Source of the DNA: Burkholderiales bacterium
Lineage (GTDB): Bacteria > Pseudomonadota > Gammaproteobacteria > Burkholderiales > Burkholderiaceae_C
Assembly: GCA_026400105.1 (NCBI GenBank)
Contig: JAPLPQ010000030.1
Coordinates: 34,113-98,112, forward strand
Length of the DNA stretch: 64,000 bases
Direction: 5' to 3'
This document shows, piece by piece, positions 35,927 through 43,852 of this stretch. The first letter of the stretch is position 1. Each line of letters starts with the position of its first letter. The notes below the pieces were generated by a model, which did not search any database, was not told the origin of the DNA, and was given only the letters and a program-made list of their open reading frames with translations. Position numbers and translations under genes: made by a program.

Positions 35927-36808
35927 ATGCGAATGCGCACTGACCTGCAGCCGGCCGCTGGCGCTCCGGCACGCCAAGGCGCCGAGGGCAAGGAGTTTCT
36001 GTTCACGCAGAGCGACTTCGAGCGCGTGCGGCGCCTGATCTACGACCGCGCCGGCATCGCGCTGGGCGACGGCAAGCAGGAGATGGTCTACAGCCGCCTG
36101 TCGCGCCGTTTGCGCCTGCTGCATCTGAGCACGTTCGAGGCCTATCTGCGCCTGCTCGAGGCGGATGCCGGCGGCAGCGAATGGGAGCAGTTCACCAATG
36201 CGCTGACGACCAACCTGACCTCCTTCTTCCGCGAGGCCCATCACTTCCCGGTGCTGGCCGAGCATGTCAAGGCCCAGGGCGGGCCGATCGAAATCTGGTG
36301 CTGCGCCAGCTCGACCGGCGAGGAGCCCTATTCGCTCGCGATCACGCTGTGCGAGGCCTTTGGCACGCTGACGCCACCGGCGCGCATCCTGGCGACCGAC
36401 ATCGACACCCAGGTGCTGGCCAAGGCCGAATCGGGGGTCTATTCGCTCGAGCGCGTCAGCGGCATGTCGGCCGAGCGGCTCAAGCGCTTTTTCCTGCGCG
36501 GCAAGGGGCCGCAAGCGGGCTATGTGCGCCTGCGGCCCGAACTGCGCCGGCTCATCAGCTTCAAGCCGCTCAACCTGCTCGATGACAGGTGGGCGCTCAA
36601 GGGACCGTTCGATGCCGTCTTTTGCCGCAACGTCATGATCTATTTCGACAAGCCGACCCAGGGCCAGATCCTGAGCCGCCTTGCCCCTTTGCTCAAGCCG
36701 TCCGGCTTGTTGTTCGCGGGTCATTCGGAGAACCTGTCCTTCGTCACGCGGGACTTCTCTCTGATCGGCAAGACCGTCTACCAACTCAGTCAGACCTCCC
36801 GGTCTTGA
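35927..36808 (+). CDS. cheR: CheR, chemoreceptor methyltransferase
   Basis: This 293-residue SAM-dependent enzyme methylates receptor glutamates. The N-terminal helical domain contains FTQSDFERVRRLIYDRAGIA. The SAM domain has LTTNLTSFFREAHHF, CASSTGEEPYSLAITL and FDAVFCRNVMIYFDKPTQGQ, all signature blocks. The chosen ATG (35,927) follows a GAGG site; GTG 35,924 and ATG 35,933 are close alternatives. It is adjacent to the receptor ending in DWEEF and to cheD and cheB. Confidence 0.96.
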   Translation: MRMRTDLQPAAGAPARQGAEGKEFLFTQSDFERVRRLIYDRAGIALGDGKQEMVYSRLSRRLRLLHLSTFEAYLRLLEADAGGSEWEQFTNALTTNLTSFFREAHHFPVLAEHVKAQGGPIEIWCCASSTGEEPYSLAITLCEAFGTLTPPARILATDIDTQVLAKAESGVYSLERVSGMSAERLKRFFLRGKGPQAGYVRLRPELRRLISFKPLNLLDDRWALKGPFDAVFCRNVMIYFDKPTQGQILSRLAPLLKPSGLLFAGHSENLSFVTRDFSLIGKTVYQLSQTSRS

Positions 36809-36835
36809 TGGGCGAGTCAGAAAACAGAACCAGGC

Positions 36836-37459
36836 ATGAGTAAGTTGCAAACCAAGCCGGTGGCGCAAGGCCATTATTTCGACAAGACCTTCGGCTGCCA
36901 GGCGGTGCGGGTGTTGCCGGGAGAGTATTTCTATACCGATCAGAGCCTGATGATGACGACCGTGCTGGGCTCCTGCGTCGCGGCCTGCATCCGCGACCGC
37001 GTGCGCGGCATCGGCGGCATGAACCATTTCCTGTTGCCCGAAGGCGCGTCCGATGCGGACAGCCCGGTGTCCGAATCGATGCGCTACGGCGCCTATGCGA
37101 TGGAAGTGCTGATCAACGACCTGCTCAAGGCCGGCGCGCGGCGCGAGCACCTGGAGGCCAAGGTCTTTGGCGGCGGCAACGTGCTGCCGGGAATGACCTC
37201 GATCAACGTCGGTGCCCGCAATGCCCGCTTCGTGCTGAACTACCTGCAGACCGATAACATTCCGGTGCTGGTGGAGGACCTGCTCGACATCTACCCGCGC
37301 AAGGTCTGCTTTTTCCCGCACAGTGGCAAGGTCATGGTGCGCAAGCTCAAGCAGAACCTCGACACCACGGTGCTGACGACCGAGCGCGAGTACCAGAAAC
37401 GTCTCGGCGCTACCCTCAAGCAGGCACCGGTCAGCGGTGGCGACATTGATCTTTTTTGA
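36836..37459 (+). CDS. cheD: CheD, chemoreceptor glutamine deamidase
   Basis: This 207-residue deamidase converts receptor Gln to Glu. The catalytic Cys lies in TTVLGSCVAACIRD and the His in GIGGMNHFLLP, with the FGGGNVLPGMTSINVGARNA block downstream. The C-terminus ends VSGGDIDLF, close to the GDIELF tail of the CheZ-like protein at 41,311. It lies between cheR and cheB, the usual adaptation cluster. Confidence 0.95.
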   Translation: MSKLQTKPVAQGHYFDKTFGCQAVRVLPGEYFYTDQSLMMTTVLGSCVAACIRDRVRGIGGMNHFLLPEGASDADSPVSESMRYGAYAMEVLINDLLKAGARREHLEAKVFGGGNVLPGMTSINVGARNARFVLNYLQTDNIPVLVEDLLDIYPRKVCFFPHSGKVMVRKLKQNLDTTVLTTEREYQKRLGATLKQAPVSGGDIDLF

Positions 37460-37492
37460 ACCCTGCCGGGACCTTGCCGGCGCAGTGCAGAC

Positions 37493-38566
37493 ATGACCAT
37501 CAAAGTTTTGATCATTGACGATTCCGCTCTGGTGCGCCGCATCATGACCGAGATCGTGTGCAGCCAGCCCGACATGGAGGTGGTGGGGACGGCCCCTGAT
37601 CCGCTGGTCGCACGCGAGCTGATCAAGCAGACCAACCCCGATGTGCTGACGCTCGACGTCGAGATGCCGCGCATGGACGGGCTCGACTTTCTCGAGCGTC
37701 TGATGCGGCTGCGACCGATGCCGGTCGTCATGGTGTCCTCGCTGACCGAGCGCGGCTCCGAGATCACGCTGCGCGCGCTCGAACTCGGTGCAATCGATTT
37801 CGTCGCCAAGCCCAAGCTCGCGATCGCCAGCGGGCTGCAGGCCTATGCCGACTTGCTGGCCGACAAGATCCGGGCCGCCTACCAGGCCCGGACCCGGATC
37901 GCCCAGCGCGCGCGCGCCCAGCCGGCCAAGGCGCCGGCCGCCCGCCCGGCGCTGGGTAACCGCCTGGTCAGCAGCGAGAAGCTGATCATCATCGGTGCCT
38001 CCACCGGCGGCACCGAGGCGATCAAGGATTTCCTGATCCAGATGCCGCCCGACTGCCCTGGCATCCTGATCACCCAGCATATGCCCGAGGGTTTCACGGC
38101 CTCGTTCGCGCGTCGCCTCGACAGCCTGTGCCGCATCAGCGTGGTCGAGGCCGCCGGCGGCGAGCGCATCCTGCCGGGACATGCCTATATTGCGCCCGGT
38201 CATTCCCATCTGTTGCTGGCCCGCAGCGGTGCCAACTACATGACCCAGATCGAGCAGAGCGAACCGGTCAACCGCCACCGGCCCTCGGTCGATGTGCTGT
38301 TCCGCTCGGTTGCCCTGCATGCGGGCAAGAACGCGGTCGGCGTCATCATGACCGGCATGGGCCGTGACGGCGCTGCCGGCATGCTCGAGATGCGCCAGGC
38401 CGGTGCTTACAATTTCGCCCAGGACGAGGCCTCCTGTGTCGTCTTTGGCATGCCCAAGGAAGCCATCGCGGCCGGCGCGGTGCAAGAAGTCGGCCCGATT
38501 GACCGGCTCGCCAGCATGGTGCTCGACCACCTGACGCGTCAGAGCGGTCGAGCGCTGCGCGTGTGA
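37493..38566 (+). CDS. cheB: CheB, chemoreceptor methylesterase response regulator
   Basis: This 357-residue protein has an N-terminal receiver domain ([15 protein letters not shown], phospho-acceptor D55 in [13 protein letters not shown]). A linker (about 130-160) leads to the methylesterase domain with [16 protein letters not shown] (catalytic Ser), [20 protein letters not shown] (catalytic His) and [20 protein letters not shown] (catalytic Asp). It removes receptor methyl groups in adaptation. Sequence and length are standard. Confidence 0.97.
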   Translation: MTIKVLIIDDSALVRRIMTEIVCSQPDMEVVGTAPDPLVARELIKQTNPDVLTLDVEMPRMDGLDFLERLMRLRPMPVVMVSSLTERGSEITLRALELGAIDFVAKPKLAIASGLQAYADLLADKIRAAYQARTRIAQRARAQPAKAPAARPALGNRLVSSEKLIIIGASTGGTEAIKDFLIQMPPDCPGILITQHMPEGFTASFARRLDSLCRISVVEAAGGERILPGHAYIAPGHSHLLLARSGANYMTQIEQSEPVNRHRPSVDVLFRSVALHAGKNAVGVIMTGMGRDGAAGMLEMRQAGAYNFAQDEASCVVFGMPKEAIAAGAVQEVGPIDRLASMVLDHLTRQSGRALRV

Positions 38567-38620
38567 AGCTGCCGCGCCTGTCTTGACCCCCTGCCCATTC
38601 CCAATACCTTTCCGTTCATC

Positions 38621-39010
38621 ATGTCTGAATCCAATCTCAAATTCCTGGTCGTCGACGACTTTTCGACCATGCGCCGCATCGTGCGCAACCTGCTCAAGGA
38701 ACTCGGTCATGCCAGCGTCGACGAGGCCGAGGACGGTGTTGCCGCGCTGTCCAAGCTCAAGCGCGACAGCTTCGATTTCGTGATCACCGACTGGAACATG
38801 CCCAATATGGATGGGCTGCAGTTGCTGCAGGCCGTGCGCGCCGACCCAGCCCTGGCGGCCCTGCCGGTGCTGATGGTCACGGCCGAAGCCAAGAAGGAAA
38901 ACATCATCGCCGCCGCGCAAGCGGGTGCCAGCGGCTATATCGTCAAGCCCTTCACCGCCGCGACGCTGGACGAGAAGATCACCAAGATCCTCGACAAGCT
39001 CAAGGACTGA
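38621..39010 (+). CDS. cheY: CheY, chemotaxis response regulator (first copy)
   Basis: This single-domain receiver has 129 residues: acidic pocket D12/D13, phospho-acceptor D57 in [13 protein letters not shown], the switch Thr in [14 protein letters not shown] and the conserved Lys in [11 protein letters not shown]. It closely matches the enteric CheY pattern and is likely the motor-binding CheY acting on FliM. It ends the plus-strand che operon. Confidence 0.96.
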   Translation: MSESNLKFLVVDDFSTMRRIVRNLLKELGHASVDEAEDGVAALSKLKRDSFDFVITDWNMPNMDGLQLLQAVRADPALAALPVLMVTAEAKKENIIAAAQAGASGYIVKPFTAATLDEKITKILDKLKD

Positions 39011-39033
39011 GGCTGTCGGTCGGGCACTGGACT

Positions 39034-39057
39034 CGGGGCCCTGACTGCGCAGCCCCG
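39034..39057. terminator. Possible hairpin between convergent cheY and cheA
   Basis: CGGGGC (39,034-39,039) and GCCCCG (39,052-39,057) form a 6-bp stem with a 12-base loop in the 82-base gap between two convergent operons. No T-tract follows. Confidence 0.3.
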
Positions 39058-39092
39058 TCCCGTTGCCTTCCGACGGTGCGGTTTCCTGCTAT

Positions 39093-40904
39093 TCAGGTGC
39101 CGGCCAGGCTGCGCTGCTGTCCGAGCAGATGCGCCACGTCGACGATCAGCGACACGCTGCCGTCCCACAGGATGGTCGCACCCGAGATATTGGGCACCTT
39201 GCGGTAGTGGGTTTCGAGGTTCTTGACCACGATCTGGTGCTGGCCGATGACCTCGTCGATCCAGAGCGCGGCCTTGCGGCTTTCCATCTGCACCACCACC
39301 AGGATGCCGCTCGAAGGCTCCTGTGATTGCGGTGTGACGCCGAACAGCTCGTGCAGCGCCAGCACCGGCAGATATTCGCCGCGCACCCGTATCACCAAGC
39401 CATCGCCGCTCAGGTGGTGCAGGTCCTTGCGCTCCGGCTGGAAGGATTCGATCACATAGCTCAGCGGCAGGATGTAGATCTCGCCGCCCACGCGCACCGA
39501 GATGCCGTCGAGTATCGCCAGCGTCAGCGGCAGCGAGATCGTGATGCGCGTGCCCTGGCCGGCCAGGGACTTGATGCCCAGCGTGCCGCCCAGGGAAGTG
39601 ATGTTGCGCCTGACCACGTCCATGCCGACGCCACGGCCCGAGACATCGGTCACGGTTTCCGCGGTCGAGAAGCCCGGCAGGCAGATCAATTGCCAGACCT
39701 CCTCGTCGCTCATCTCGGGCGAGACCGCCAGGCCGCTGCTGTTCGCCTTGCGTAGGATCTTCTCGCGGTCGAGTCCGCCCCCGTCATCGCTGACCTCGAT
39801 CACGATATGGCTGCCCTGGTGCATCGCCGACAGCCGCAGCAGGCCGGTCTCGCTCTTGCCGCTCTGCAGCCGCAATGCCGGCGCCTCGATGCCGTGGTCC
39901 ACGCTGTTGCGCACCAGGTGGGTCAGGGGGTCGACGATCTTCTCGATCAGGCCCTTGTCGAGTTCGGTCGCGCCGCCCTCGGTCACGAACTCGACCCGCT
40001 TGCCCAGCTTGCTCGAGAGCTCGTGCACCAGGCGCGGGAAGCGCGAGAAGACGAAATCCATCGGCATCATGCGGATCGACATCACCGAGTCCTGCAGGTC
40101 GCGCGTATTGCGGCTCAGGTGCTCGATGCCGTTGACCAGTTTTTCGTGCAGGGCCGGATCGAGATCCTTGCTGCAGGCCGAGATCATGGCCTGCGTGATC
40201 ACGAGCTCGCCGACCAGATTGATCAGCTGGTCGACCTTGTCGATGTTGACGCGTATCGTCGAGGCTTCGGGGCCATGGCTGCCGTTGTCGCGTCGCGCGG
40301 AGCCAGGCGCGGGCTCGGGCGCGCTGACCGGGCCCAGCGCGGCTGCAGGCAACAGGGCTGCTTCAGTGGCCTCGGCGCCTGCGCTGGTGGGGGCCGCTCC
40401 CGGCAGATCGTCGAGCGGCTCGAAGAAGCCGTAACCCAGGTCTTCTTCTTCCTGCGCAGCCGCTGCAACGACGGGCAAGACCGCTGCCGCTGCCGCCGCC
40501 TTGCTCTGGCTGCTGGCGCGCAGCCACTGCGCGTCGAGCGCCGCGCGCACCTGCTGCACCCGTTCCGAATCTACCGGACGCTCATGCTGCAGCCCGTCGA
40601 GCTGCATCTTGAGCACGTCCTTGGCCTCGAGCATCAGGTGGCGGTGCAGCTCGGTCAGGCACAGATGGCCGTGGCGGAATTCATCGAGCAGCGACTCCAT
40701 CACATGGGTGATGTCGGTCAGGTCGGAAAAGCCGAAGGTGGCCGCATTGCCCTTGATCGAATGGGCAATGCGGAAGATGGCGTGCAGGGACTCGACGTCG
40801 GGCGCCTGAATGTCCAGATCGAGCAGCAGCGCTTCGAGCTGCTGCAGCAATTCCTCGGTTTCGTCGAAGAAGATCTGGAAGAACTGACTGGTATCGATTG
40901 CCAT
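39093..40904 (-). CDS. CheA, chemotaxis histidine kinase (second copy)
   Basis: This 603-residue kinase has H48 in FRIAHSIKGNAATFGF of the P1 domain, a Pro/Ala-rich linker, the dimerisation helix VDQLINLVGELVITQAMI, the ATP domain (HLVRNSVDHGIEAPALRLQS, SDDGGGLDRE, SGRGVGMDVVRRNITSLGG) and the CheW-like domain (YILPLSYVIESFQPERKDL). A recognisable P2 domain is missing. It is only distantly similar to the first CheA and heads for the same terminator from the other side. With cheY and a CheZ-like gene upstream it forms a second signalling module. Confidence 0.94.
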   Translation of the reverse strand: MAIDTSQFFQIFFDETEELLQQLEALLLDLDIQAPDVESLHAIFRIAHSIKGNAATFGFSDLTDITHVMESLLDEFRHGHLCLTELHRHLMLEAKDVLKMQLDGLQHERPVDSERVQQVRAALDAQWLRASSQSKAAAAAAVLPVVAAAAQEEEDLGYGFFEPLDDLPGAAPTSAGAEATEAALLPAAALGPVSAPEPAPGSARRDNGSHGPEASTIRVNIDKVDQLINLVGELVITQAMISACSKDLDPALHEKLVNGIEHLSRNTRDLQDSVMSIRMMPMDFVFSRFPRLVHELSSKLGKRVEFVTEGGATELDKGLIEKIVDPLTHLVRNSVDHGIEAPALRLQSGKSETGLLRLSAMHQGSHIVIEVSDDGGGLDREKILRKANSSGLAVSPEMSDEEVWQLICLPGFSTAETVTDVSGRGVGMDVVRRNITSLGGTLGIKSLAGQGTRITISLPLTLAILDGISVRVGGEIYILPLSYVIESFQPERKDLHHLSGDGLVIRVRGEYLPVLALHELFGVTPQSQEPSSGILVVVQMESRKAALWIDEVIGQHQIVVKNLETHYRKVPNISGATILWDGSVSLIVDVAHLLGQQRSLAGT

Positions 40905-40926
40905 CGGGCCGCCCTGCGTTTCGGCC

Positions 40927-41289
40927 TCAGCCGATCACTTTCTTGACCACGGCGATCAGGCGCTCGGGGTCGAAGGGCTTGACGATCCAGCCGGTGGCGC
41001 CGGCGGCGCGGCCCTGGGCCTTCATCTCGTCACCGGATTCGGTGGTCAGCATCAGGATCGGGGTGCGCTGGAAGCCGGGCAACTGGCGCAGCTGCTTGAT
41101 CAGCGTCAGGCCATCCATGTTCGGCATGTTCTGGTCGGTCAGCACCAGGTCGAATTGTTGCTGTTTGGCGAGTGCGAGCGCTTCGACGCCGTCGGCAGCC
41201 TCGGTCACGCCGTAGCCGGCGGATTTGAGACTGAAATTGACCATCTGCCTCAGCGAGCGGGAATCATCAACAGCTAGTACGGATTTCAT
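40927..41289 (-). CDS. CheY-like single-domain response regulator (second copy)
   Basis: This 120-residue receiver has an acidic pocket at VLAVDDSRSL, phospho-acceptor D52 in VLTDQNMPNMDG, switch Thr in ILMLTTESGDEMK and Lys in WIVKPFDPERL. It lies between cheA (second copy, 22-base gap) and the CheZ-like gene, so its kinase is probably that CheA. It could bind the motor or serve as a phosphate sink. Confidence 0.94.
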   Translation of the reverse strand: MKSVLAVDDSRSLRQMVNFSLKSAGYGVTEAADGVEALALAKQQQFDLVLTDQNMPNMDGLTLIKQLRQLPGFQRTPILMLTTESGDEMKAQGRAAGATGWIVKPFDPERLIAVVKKVIG

Positions 41290-41310
41290 TGCGGGGGTGG
41301 CTTGTTCGGG

Positions 41311-41781
41311 TTAGAAGAGTTCGATGTCGCCGCACGAGAGGTCCTGCTGGTGCAGCTCTCCCTGCAGGGTTTTTCCGAGTTGCGACTGCTGAGCCGCCAG
41401 CACCTGGAGGGCCTGGGTCCAGTCTGGTCGCTGCTCATCCAGGCTCATTCCGGCCGTTGCAGCGGTTTGCAAGCCTTCCAGGCGCAGCCTGACGCGCTGC
41501 AGCAGCTGGCGGGTCAGGTCATGGAACTGCAGGCTGGTGATGGCCAGATGGACATGCGGCCTCAGCGAGGGCGAATCGGCAGGCATTCTAGCGGCCTCAT
41601 GCTGCTCCAAGCCCTCGCCCAGGGCGTTGAAACAGGTGTTGAGCTGTTCGATGGCCTCGTCGAGCAAATTGTCGGTTTGCGTCAGGTCCGAGCAGGCGGC
41701 CTCCAGCTGAGCCTGAACGAGCTCACAGAAGCCCTGCAGAAACTGCTCTGATGGGCTGGGCTTGGCGCGGGAACTGTTCAT
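41311..41781 (-). CDS. CheZ-like CheY phosphatase (short form)
   Basis: This 156-residue, mostly helical protein carries the CheZ-type catalytic pattern in SLQFHDLTRQLLQRVRLRLE (D88 and Q92), equal in spacing to D197/Q201 of the cheZ product in this window. The C-terminus SCGDIELF could be a CheY-docking tail. It is about 100 residues shorter than ordinary CheZ. ATG 41,781 is preferred; the frame is open to 41,877 but neither start has a good ribosome site. It is encoded directly upstream of a cheY, which fits a dedicated phosphatase. Confidence 0.75.
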   Translation of the reverse strand: MNSSRAKPSPSEQFLQGFCELVQAQLEAACSDLTQTDNLLDEAIEQLNTCFNALGEGLEQHEAARMPADSPSLRPHVHLAITSLQFHDLTRQLLQRVRLRLEGLQTAATAGMSLDEQRPDWTQALQVLAAQQSQLGKTLQGELHQQDLSCGDIELF

Positions 41782-42050
41782 GAAGCTGCTGCTGGCGCGA
41801 AAATTTAGCGGAGAAACTTGGGTTTGACGGATGCGACGCCAGCTCAGCGTTTCATACGTGATAGGCCTGACTATCATGATACATTGTTTGACAGATCACC
41901 CGGTAAATTGCCGAGGTAAATATTTTTTTTGACAGTATGAAGCCTCTTTTCAGCAGACTCTGGCGTCAGCGTCGATCGAGTTTCGACGCTTCGTCGGCTG
42001 GGGTGCACCAGCCTCTCATCAGACCAGAATAGAAAGAGGAGTATAAAAAA
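41782..42050. promoter_or_regulatory. Divergent region before the second Aer-like receptor
   Basis: This 269-base gap separates the minus-strand cheZ-like/cheY/cheA module from the plus-strand receptor. It contains two TTGACA sequences about 40 bases apart (near 41,888 and 41,930), without matching -10 boxes that I can defend. An 8-base T run lies near 41,925. A 7-bp stem-loop GCGTCGA/TCGACGC (41,969-41,989) lies in the receptor leader. No sigma-28 promoter was recognised. Confidence 0.4.
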
Positions 42051-43625
42051 ATGAAGCATTCGCAGTCGGCGACACTCAGCGAACTGACACTGCCCGAAGG
42101 CGCGACCCTGATGTCGATGACGGACCTCCAGGGCCGCATCACCTACGTCAACGAGTCCTTCATCCGCTACAGCGGCTACGCGCGCGAGGAGTTGCTCGGT
42201 CAGCCGCTCAGCATCCTGCGCCACCCCGAGATGCCGCCCGAGGTCTTTGCCGACATGTGGGCCACCGTGCGCCAGGGCGAAGTCTGGAGCGGCGTACTCA
42301 AGAACCGCTGCAAGAACGGCGACTTCTACTGGGCGCGTGCCAACATGACGCCAATGTACCGCAATGGCCAGCTGGTGGGCTATATGTCGGTGCGCAACAA
42401 GACGGCGCGCGGTTTCATCGAGGCGGTCGAGCGCGTCTATCCGGCCTTCGTCGCCGGCCAGGCCCGCGGCCTGGTCTTCTACAAGGGGCGCATCCAGCGC
42501 CGCGGCTGGCTGCGTGGCTGGTCGGACCGGCTGCAGAACCTGACGGTGCGTTCGCGCATCCGCCTGGCCAGCCTGCTGGCCTGGGGCGGCCTGCAGCTGA
42601 GCTGTCTGGCGCTGGCGGTCCCGGCAGCGTCCTGGCTCTGGCTGGCGGCGGCCTCGGCCCTGCTGTCGCTGCTGAGTGCGGCCTGGCTCGAGCGCCAGAT
42701 CGCGCGTCCGCTGCAGGTTGTGCTGCGCCAGGCGCTCAATGTGGCGGCGGGCAACCCCGAAAGCGATGCCAATATCGGTCGCATCGACGAGATCGGCATG
42801 GTGCTGCGCGCGATCAACCAGGCCGGACACAATGTGCGCTCGCTGATCGACGATGTCGGCCATCAGCTCGCCGGCCTGCGCCAGGCGACCGGCGAGGTGG
42901 TGCAATCCAGCCTCGAGCTGAGCCAGCGCACCGAAGAGCAGGCGGCCAACGTGGAGCAGACCGCCGCCTCGATGGAGCAGCTGCAGGCCACCGTCAAGAA
43001 GAATGCCGACAGCGCGCAGGTCTCGTCCGAGCTCGCGGGCGGCGCCCGTGCCGTCGCCAGCCAGGGTGGCCTGGTGGTGGGGCAGGTCGCGACGACGATG
43101 GAGCAGATCAGTGCGAGCAGCCGCAAGATCGGCGACATCGTCGGCGTGATCGACGGCATCGCCTTCCAGACCAATATCCTGGCACTCAATGCAGCGGTCG
43201 AGGCCGCGCGTGCCGGCGAGCAGGGCCGTGGCTTCGCGGTCGTGGCGACCGAGGTGCGCAGCCTGGCCCAGCGCAGCGCGGTGGCGGCCAAGGAAATCAA
43301 GGAGCTGATCGGCGCCAGCGTCGCGAGCATGAACGCCGGCGCCGGCCTGGCCCGCGGCGCCCAGTCGACCATGGACGACATCGTGCGCCAGGTCCACGGC
43401 GTGGCCCAGCTGGTCGCCGAGATCGGGGCCGCCAGCGTCGAGCAATCCTCGGGCATCAGCCAGATCGCCGATGCCGTCGCGCAGCTCGACCGCGTGACCC
43501 AGCAGAACGCGGCGATGGTCGAGCAGTCGGCGGCGATCGCCGAAAGCCTGCAACACCGTGCCGACCGGCTCGGCGACGCGATCAGTGTCTTCGAGCAAGG
43601 CGATGCAGCGCCGGCGCGGGCCTGA
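42051..43625 (+). CDS. Aer-type PAS-domain chemoreceptor (second copy)
   Basis: This 524-residue receptor is laid out like the first Aer: a PAS domain with [17 protein letters not shown] and [18 protein letters not shown], then two hydrophobic segments near residues 175-220 and a signalling hairpin [23 protein letters not shown]-based redox sensing is likely by family. An AGGAG site lies 10 bases before the ATG. It shares a 53-base identical stretch with the receptor at 33,625. No CheR pentapeptide is present. Confidence 0.9.
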   Translation: MKHSQSATLSELTLPEGATLMSMTDLQGRITYVNESFIRYSGYAREELLGQPLSILRHPEMPPEVFADMWATVRQGEVWSGVLKNRCKNGDFYWARANMTPMYRNGQLVGYMSVRNKTARGFIEAVERVYPAFVAGQARGLVFYKGRIQRRGWLRGWSDRLQNLTVRSRIRLASLLAWGGLQLSCLALAVPAASWLWLAAASALLSLLSAAWLERQIARPLQVVLRQALNVAAGNPESDANIGRIDEIGMVLRAINQAGHNVRSLIDDVGHQLAGLRQATGEVVQSSLELSQRTEEQAANVEQTAASMEQLQATVKKNADSAQVSSELAGGARAVASQGGLVVGQVATTMEQISASSRKIGDIVGVIDGIAFQTNILALNAAVEAARAGEQGRGFAVVATEVRSLAQRSAVAAKEIKELIGASVASMNAGAGLARGAQSTMDDIVRQVHGVAQLVAEIGAASVEQSSGISQIADAVAQLDRVTQQNAAMVEQSAAIAESLQHRADRLGDAISVFEQGDAAPARA

Positions 43626-43852
43626 AACAGCGGCGGTAGTTTTCTTGCTGGTCATTATTTCGAGCGCTGTGGAAGCCGGATTTCAGCGCTGATGCCATAA
43701 TAGAGGACTGAATTACACCCAAGGCAAACGGGTCAAGGTCGCGCGTCAGATCGATGCCATGTCCTTGGCCTCAAGTCCCGAGGCCGCCTCACGAGGGTAG
43801 GTCCAAGGGGCACCCCAGGTTTTTCGTTAGAGAAATACCCGAAAGGTTCATC
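43626..43852 (+). promoter_or_regulatory. ilvB promoter and possible structured leader
   Basis: This 227-base gap precedes ilvB. CATAAT at 43,696-43,701 is a possible -10 box without a convincing -35. Downstream, 43,763-43,808 can fold: CCTTGG pairs with CCAAGG around an inner GGCCTC/GAGGCC hairpin, and the two foldings partly compete. A reading frame open from 43,754 into ilvB contains no run of Leu, Ile or Val codons, so a classic ilv leader peptide is not seen. An RNA-level control element is possible but unproven. Confidence 0.4.

Noticed and set aside
35807..38920. Very long minus-strand open frame opposite mcp, cheR, cheD and cheB
   Set aside because: It is the antisense shadow of four well-supported plus-strand genes in GC-rich DNA; its translation has no recognisable domain.
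43754..43852. In-frame extension of acetolactate synthase from 43,754
   Set aside because: The extension has no family similarity and lies in the foldable leader; ATG 43,853 has a ribosome site and the usual N-terminus.
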